The notes below the pieces were generated by a model. That model worked only from the letters and a program-made list of their open reading frames with translations, was not told the origin of the DNA and did not search any database. A DNA stretch of 64,000 nucleotides from Lachnospiraceae bacterium. GTDB lineage: Bacteria > Bacillota > Clostridia > Lachnospirales > Lachnospiraceae. Where the stretch lies: contig LR698958.1 of assembly GCA_902381685.1 (NCBI GenBank), forward strand, positions 745,672-809,671, written 5' to 3'. Within the stretch, counting starts at the first letter, position 1. Each line of letters opens with the position of its first letter. Shown here in pieces: positions 59,611 to 64,000 of the stretch. The translations under genes and the position numbers were made by a program.

Positions 59611-60087
59611 ATGTCTGTAAATCAGGAAAAATTCAAAGCAATGTTAAAGGAAAAAGGGCTGAAAGTGACAAATCAGCGATTGGTTGTTCTGAAAGTTTTG
59701 GCGGAGCATAAAGATAGACATATGACAGCAGAAGAAATATATGATTTAGTTAGAAATGAGTTTCGGGATATAGGGATTGCAACTGTCTATCGGACGGTTC
59801 AGTTGCTTTTGGAAATGAAGTTAATAGACCGTATTGAATTGAATGACGGCTGTGTGAGATATGAAATAGGACATCAGTTTTTTGGTGATACGAAACATTA
59901 TCACCATCATTTGATTTGCAAAGAATGTGGAAAGATTATTCCCTTTGATGATGATTTGTTAGAAGATTTGGAAAAACATATAGAGAAAACATTGGGATTT
60001 TGTGTTTTGGACCATGAATTAAAACTTTACGGAAAATGTAAGGATTGTATAGAGAAAGAAAAGAATGTGCGGAAACATATAGAATGA
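59611..60087 (+). CDS. Fur-family transcriptional regulator
   Basis: A 158-aa metalloregulator. Winged helix: GLKVTNQRLVVLKVLAEHKD, then HMTAEEIYDLV and GIATVYRTVQLLLEMKLIDR. The dimerisation domain has KHYHHHLICKECGKIIPF and KCKDC, i.e. HHH plus two CxxC zinc motifs. Fur and PerR cannot be separated by these motifs alone. A Fur-box-like dyad at 36344 and a dyad before the ZIP gene are potential metal-control sites in the window. GAGGTGG precedes the ATG. Confidence 0.92.
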   Translation: MSVNQEKFKAMLKEKGLKVTNQRLVVLKVLAEHKDRHMTAEEIYDLVRNEFRDIGIATVYRTVQLLLEMKLIDRIELNDGCVRYEIGHQFFGDTKHYHHHLICKECGKIIPFDDDLLEDLEKHIEKTLGFCVLDHELKLYGKCKDCIEKEKNVRKHIE

Positions 60088-60100
60088 TGGAGGTGTAAAT

Positions 60101-61768
60101 TTGAAAAAAGAGAATAACTCAAAATTGAAAATTATTGCTCTTGGCGGATTAGAGCAAATAGGAATGAATATTACCGCTTTTGAATATGAAGACAGTATTA
60201 TCGTAGTGGACTGTGGACTTGCATTCCCGGAAGATGATATGCTTGGAATTGATTTAGTTATTCCTGATATAACATATTTAAAAGATAATATTCAGAAAGT
60301 AAAGGGATTTGTGATTACACATGGTCATGAAGACCATATCGGTGCGTTGTCATATGTATTGAAGGACTTAAATTTCCCTATTTATGCCACAAAACTTACG
60401 ATGGGGATTATTGAAAACAAATTAAAAGAGCATAATTTACTTCGCAGCACAAGAAGAAAAGTGGTACGTCACGGACAATCCATTAATTTAGGACAGTTCA
60501 GAATTGAATTTATTAAGACAAACCATAGTATTGCGGACGCTTCAGCATTGGCAATCTATTCTCCGGCAGGTATCGTTGTGCATACGGGTGACTTTAAAGT
60601 AGACTACACGCCTGTTTTCGGTGATGCGATTGATTTACAGCGTTTTGCTGAGTTGGGCAAAAAAGGTGTTTTGGCGCTAATGTCCGACAGTACAAATGCG
60701 GAGAGACCGGGATTTACAATGTCAGAACGAACGGTAGGAAAGACGTTTGATCATATTTTTGCAGAACACAGAAATACAAGAATTATCATCGCTACATTTG
60801 CTTCTAACGTAGACCGTGTACAGCAGATTATTAACTCTGCGTACAAATACGACAGAAAAGTTGTCGTTGAAGGGCGAAGCATGGTAAATATTATTGAGAC
60901 GGCATCAGAATTGGGATACTTAAATATTCCTGATAAAACATTGATCACCATTGATCAGTTGAAGAATTATCCTGATGAAAAAACCGTACTGATTACAACA
61001 GGAAGCCAGGGAGAATCGATGGCTGCTCTGTCGCGAATGGCTGCCGATATTCATAAGAAAGTCAGCATTAAACCGGGAGATACCGTTATCTTTAGTTCAA
61101 GCCCGATTCCGGGGAATGAAAAAGCGGTTTCCCGCGTGATTAATGAACTTTCACAGAAAGGTGCTACCGTTATTTTCCAGGATACACATGTTTCAGGTCA
61201 TGCCTGTCAGGAAGAAATTAAGTTGATTTATTCCCTTGTAAAACCTAAATACGCTATTCCTGTACACGGTGAATATCGTCATTTGCGTGCAAATGCGGGA
61301 ATTGCAGAAAGTCTTGGAATTCCAAAAGAAAATATTTTCTTATTGCAGTCAGGCGATGTACTTGCGTTAGATGGGAAAGGCGCGGAAGTTGTAGATAAGG
61401 TGCATACAGGCGCAATTTTAGTTGACGGTTTAGGTGTGGGTGATGTTGGAAACATCGTATTGCGTGACCGACAGCATTTGGCGGAAGACGGTATATTGAT
61501 TGTTGTTCTTACTTTAGAGAAAGGAACAAATCAAGTATTGGCAGGACCGGATATCGTCTCCAGAGGTTTTGTTTATGTGAGAGAATCTGAAGGGCTGATG
61601 GAAGAGGCGAGACAGATTTTATCAGAGGCATTGGAAAATTGTCTGATGCAGAACAAAAATGCAGATTGGAGCAGAATTAAACTCGTTATCCGGGATACAA
61701 TGAATGAATTTATTTGGAAACGGACAAAGAGAAGACCGATGATTCTTCCAATTATTATGGACGTATAA
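60101..61768 (+). CDS. rnj: Ribonuclease J
   Basis: A 555-aa metallo-beta-lactamase-fold RNase with both endonuclease and 5' exonuclease activity, central to mRNA decay and rRNA maturation. Metal motif THGHEDHIGAL near residue 72, beta-CASP block SDSTNAERPGFTMSERTVG, GSQGESMAALSRMA, and VSGHACQEEIKLIYSLVKPK with PVHGEYRHL. TTG start at 60101 with GGAGGTG 5 bases upstream. A weak hairpin (AAGGACGG/CCGTCCTT, 61773-61803) follows. Confidence 0.95.
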   Translation: MKKENNSKLKIIALGGLEQIGMNITAFEYEDSIIVVDCGLAFPEDDMLGIDLVIPDITYLKDNIQKVKGFVITHGHEDHIGALSYVLKDLNFPIYATKLTMGIIENKLKEHNLLRSTRRKVVRHGQSINLGQFRIEFIKTNHSIADASALAIYSPAGIVVHTGDFKVDYTPVFGDAIDLQRFAELGKKGVLALMSDSTNAERPGFTMSERTVGKTFDHIFAEHRNTRIIIATFASNVDRVQQIINSAYKYDRKVVVEGRSMVNIIETASELGYLNIPDKTLITIDQLKNYPDEKTVLITTGSQGESMAALSRMAADIHKKVSIKPGDTVIFSSSPIPGNEKAVSRVINELSQKGATVIFQDTHVSGHACQEEIKLIYSLVKPKYAIPVHGEYRHLRANAGIAESLGIPKENIFLLQSGDVLALDGKGAEVVDKVHTGAILVDGLGVGDVGNIVLRDRQHLAEDGILIVVLTLEKGTNQVLAGPDIVSRGFVYVRESEGLMEEARQILSEALENCLMQNKNADWSRIKLVIRDTMNEFIWKRTKRRPMILPIIMDV

Positions 61769-61772
61769 AAAC

Positions 61773-61803
61773 AAGGACGGGGAATGAAAATTCTGCCGTC
61801 CTT
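61773..61803 (+). terminator. Hairpin between rnj and trmR
   Basis: AAGGACGG (61773-61780) pairs with CCGTCCTT (61796-61803); no uridine tract. Probably a partial terminator or RNA end. Confidence 0.4.
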
Positions 61804-61824
61804 ACTTGAGGAAAGGAAACTGTT

Positions 61825-62466
61825 ATGATTGTAGATGAACGTATGGTTACATTTATCAATTCTCTTGAAACAGAAAACAGTGAAATATTAGAGACAATAG
61901 AAAAAGAAGCGCTGGAAACTTTTGTTCCGATTATTCGCAAGGAAATGCAAAGTTTTATGAAAGTGCTTCTGGCGATTCAAAAACCGCTTAATATTCTTGA
62001 GGTGGGAACGGCAGTTGGCTTTTCCGCACTTTTAATGAGTGAATATGCGCCGGAAGAGTGCAGGATTACAACGATTGAGAAGTATGAAAAACGTATTCCG
62101 ATTGCGAAAGAGAACTTTCGGCGGGCGGGAAAAGAAGACAAGATTACTCTTTTAGAGGGTGATGCACTGGAAATTTTAAAAGGTCTGGAAGAAAAATATG
62201 ACTTTATTTTCATGGACGCGGCAAAGGCACAGTATATTAACTATATGCCGGAAGTGATTCGTCTGTTGGAAAAAGGCGGAGTACTTGTCTCCGACAATGT
62301 ATTACAGGACGGAGATATTATTGAATCAAGATTTGCCGTGGAGAGAAGAAACAGGACAATTCACAGCAGAATGAGAGAGTATTTATATAGATTGAAACAT
62401 GAGGAACAGTTGCTGACTTCCATTATCCCTCTCGGAGACGGAGTGGCAATCAGTACAAAGAAGTAA
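61825..62466 (+). CDS. trmR: O-methyltransferase TrmR-like (tRNA 5-hydroxyuridine)
   Basis: A 213-aa class I SAM methyltransferase of the caffeoyl-CoA type. LNILEVGTAVGFSALLMSEY is the SAM loop; YDFIFMDAAKAQYINYMPEV and VLVSDNVLQDGDI are the metal/substrate motifs. Adjacent to a U32 protein as in Bacillus yrrM-yrrN-yrrO, where YrrM (TrmR) makes 5-methoxyuridine at tRNA position 34. AGGAAAGGA precedes the ATG. Confidence 0.88.
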   Translation: MIVDERMVTFINSLETENSEILETIEKEALETFVPIIRKEMQSFMKVLLAIQKPLNILEVGTAVGFSALLMSEYAPEECRITTIEKYEKRIPIAKENFRRAGKEDKITLLEGDALEILKGLEEKYDFIFMDAAKAQYINYMPEVIRLLEKGGVLVSDNVLQDGDIIESRFAVERRNRTIHSRMREYLYRLKHEEQLLTSIIPLGDGVAISTKK

Positions 62467-62481
62467 GAAAGGAACAGACAA

Positions 62482-63711
62482 ATGGCAAGACACCCAGAAT
62501 TATTAATTCCGGCAAGCAGTTTAGAAGTATTAAAAATAGCAGTTATATTTGGTGCAGATGCAGTATATATCGGAGGAGAGGCGTTCGGACTTCGTGCGAA
62601 AGCGAAAAATTTTTCCAAAAAAGATATGGAAGAGGGCATAAAATTTGCACATGAACACGGTGTGAAAGTGTATGTAACCGCTAATATCCTTGCACATAAC
62701 GGTGACTTGGAAGGGGCAAGAGAATATTTCAGAGAGTTGGGAGAAATGAATCCGGACGCCCTAATCATCGCTGATCCGGGTATGTTTATGCTTGCAGGGG
62801 AAGAATGCCCGCATATTGAAAGACATATCAGTACACAGGCGAATAATACAAACTATGAAACATACAGATTTTGGCACAAATTGGGAGCGACAAGGGTAGT
62901 ATCTGCAAGAGAATTATCTTTAGAAGAAATTAAAGAAATACGCGCTAATATTCCTGATGAGTTGGAAATAGAAACATTCGTACACGGTGCGATGTGCATT
63001 TCTTATTCAGGAAGATGCCTGCTCAGCAATTATTTTACGGGACGAGATGCGAATCAGGGAGCATGTACACACCCATGCCGTTGGAAATACTCCATTGTGG
63101 AAGAGACAAGACCGGGAGAATACATGCCGGTTTATGAAAATGAGAGAGGAACATATATTTTCAACTCAAAAGATTTATGTATGATTGAGCATATTCCGGA
63201 ACTTTTAGAAGCGGGAATTGACAGTCTGAAAATCGAGGGACGTATGAAGACAGCTCTATATGTCGCCACAGTTGCAAGAACATATCGAAAAGCGATTGAT
63301 GATTATCAGAAGGATCCGGAATTATATAAGAAAAACATGCCATGGTATTTGGAACAGATTTCAAACTGCACATACAGACAGTTTACCACGGGATTTTTCT
63401 TTGGAAAACCGGACGAAACAACACAAATTTATGATAGCAATACGTATGTAAAAGAGTACACATATCTTGGAATTATAGGAGAAGAACGGGAAGGCACATA
63501 CCGCATTGAACAGAGAAATAAGTTTTCCGTAGGAGAGAAAATCGAAGTGATGAAACCAAACGGGGACAATGTGGAAGTGACGGTAAAACGTATTTTGACG
63601 GAGGACGGAGAGGAACAGGAGAGCGCTCCTCACCCAAAACAGGTGCTTTATGTAGACTTGGGAATTCCGGTGGATCAATATGATATCCTGAGAAGACAGG
63701 AAGAAAAGTAA
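62482..63711 (+). CDS. trhP: Peptidase U32 family protein, TrhP-like tRNA hydroxylation factor
   Basis: A 409-aa protein: ELLIPASSLEVLKIAVIFGA, DAVYIGGEAFGLRAKAKNFS, then the U32 signature ETFVHGAMCISYSGRCLLSN and cysteine block DANQGACTHPCRWKY. TrhP-type U32 proteins use an iron-sulfur cluster and prephenate to form 5-hydroxyuridine in tRNA, the substrate of TrmR encoded just before. GAAAGGAACAG precedes the ATG. It ends at a shared terminator. Confidence 0.9.
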   Translation: MARHPELLIPASSLEVLKIAVIFGADAVYIGGEAFGLRAKAKNFSKKDMEEGIKFAHEHGVKVYVTANILAHNGDLEGAREYFRELGEMNPDALIIADPGMFMLAGEECPHIERHISTQANNTNYETYRFWHKLGATRVVSARELSLEEIKEIRANIPDELEIETFVHGAMCISYSGRCLLSNYFTGRDANQGACTHPCRWKYSIVEETRPGEYMPVYENERGTYIFNSKDLCMIEHIPELLEAGIDSLKIEGRMKTALYVATVARTYRKAIDDYQKDPELYKKNMPWYLEQISNCTYRQFTTGFFFGKPDETTQIYDSNTYVKEYTYLGIIGEEREGTYRIEQRNKFSVGEKIEVMKPNGDNVEVTVKRILTEDGEEQESAPHPKQVLYVDLGIPVDQYDILRRQEEK

Positions 63712-63715
63712 AAAG

Positions 63716-63752
63716 AAACTACGGACTTTTAGGAAAAGAAAGTCCGTAGTTT
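63716..63752. terminator. Convergent bidirectional terminator
   Basis: AAACTACGGACTTT (63716-63729) pairs perfectly with AAAGTCCGTAGTTT (63739-63752) around nine bases. T-tracts lie on the right (TTTTT) and A-tract on the left. It ends both trhP and the sigma-factor gene, whose stop codon lies within it. Confidence 0.85.
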
Positions 63753-64000
63753 TTCTATTGCACTTTTTTCGATGCGGGAAACATAGGAGCGGGAAATGCC
63801 AAGTTGGCGGGCGATTTCTCTTTGCGTATATTCCTCTCCTTCATAAAGACCGTATCGCATTTTCAAAACGAGCCGCTCTCTCGGAGAAAGTTCAGAGGAT
63901 ACTTTTTCGTAGAGCATTTTGATATCATCTTTTAAGGCAACTTTAGAAGGGGCATCTTCCTCATCGGATTCAATGACATCAAAAAGTTGGATTTCATTTC
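63729..64000 (-). CDS. Sporulation-type sigma factor, SigK/SigE-like (partial, cut by window edge)
   Basis: The frame is open from the window edge to TAA at 63731-63729, giving 90 codons. It reads EIQLFDVIESDEEDAPSKVA, then LSPRERLVLKMRYGLYEGEE and YTQREIARQLGISRSYVSRI, ending EKSAIEKLRTFFS: sigma-70 region 4 with the -35-recognising HTH. ISRSYVSRIEK is the form seen in the mother-cell sigma factors SigK and SigE. The N-terminal regions lie outside the window, so the exact paralogue is not decided. It indicates a spore-forming lineage. Confidence 0.88.
   Translation of the reverse strand, partial: NEIQLFDVIESDEEDAPSKVALKDDIKMLYEKVSSELSPRERLVLKMRYGLYEGEEYTQREIARQLGISRSYVSRIEKSAIEKLRTFFS

Overview
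The window reads as a chromosome segment of a low-GC, spore-forming Firmicute, most likely a gut Lachnospiraceae member. This rests on AT-rich codon use, strong GGAGG-type ribosome binding sites, IreB/RuvX, RNase J, a SigK-like sigma factor at the right edge, a stand-alone flagellin lysine-N-methylase, and a Tn916-family conjugative element of the kind common in gut Clostridia. No rRNA, tRNA or CRISPR array was seen.

Layout. 1-7671 is chromosomal: a PHP-domain phosphatase (cut by the window edge), DUF1836, two membrane proteins, a nicotinamidase-like hydrolase, the PcrA helicase, a small acidic-tail membrane protein, a CDP-alcohol phosphatidyltransferase and an RlmD-type rRNA methyltransferase. 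7887-11624 is a looser accessory stretch: a candidate PD-(D/E)XK nuclease, a decayed metallo-beta-lactamase-fold gene, DUF1697, TfoX-like, GNAT-YoaP and the 5' part of a DUF3781 gene.

About 11610-34678 (23 kb) is an integrative conjugative element (ICE) of the Tn916 family, inserted inside the DUF3781 gene; the missing 3' end of that gene lies at 34676-34744. Its order is a VaFE/thioester surface adhesin, two YdcP proteins, a membrane protein plus XRE module with a double operator, the TcpA coupling ATPase, an oriT-like region, the MobT relaxase, a frameshifted small membrane gene, an autonomous cassette with an unknown 221-aa protein, rearranged ardA, the transfer genes tcpE, virB4-like, virB6-like, NlpC/P60 hydrolase and tcpC, then a TetR-ABC transporter cargo where Tn916 carries tetM. 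Regulation and recombination follow: an XRE repressor, an attenuator-like leader, a sigma-like orf7, orf8, a structured non-coding stretch, xis and int, with repeated integrase arm sites at both ends.

34745-42000 is chromosomal but disturbed: a ZIP transporter under a dyad operator, several membrane proteins (one frameshifted, one with a suspect start), an IS3-family insertion, fragments resembling mobile-element DNA, rubrerythrin and an orphan cytosine-5 DNA methyltransferase.

42215-63711 is compact housekeeping DNA, nearly all on the + strand: an RsmH paralogue with small unknown genes, SbcD-SbcC, FliB, a cysteine desulfidase with a PatB-type lyase and MntP, then PrmA-RsmE-cysteine desulfurase-ThiI (ribosome modification and tRNA thiolation), an HPr-like protein lacking the active histidine (- strand), MtaB, IreB-RuvX-DUF1292-Fur-RNase J, and TrmR with a U32 protein (tRNA wobble uridine modification). 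The - strand SigK-like gene closes the window behind a shared convergent terminator.
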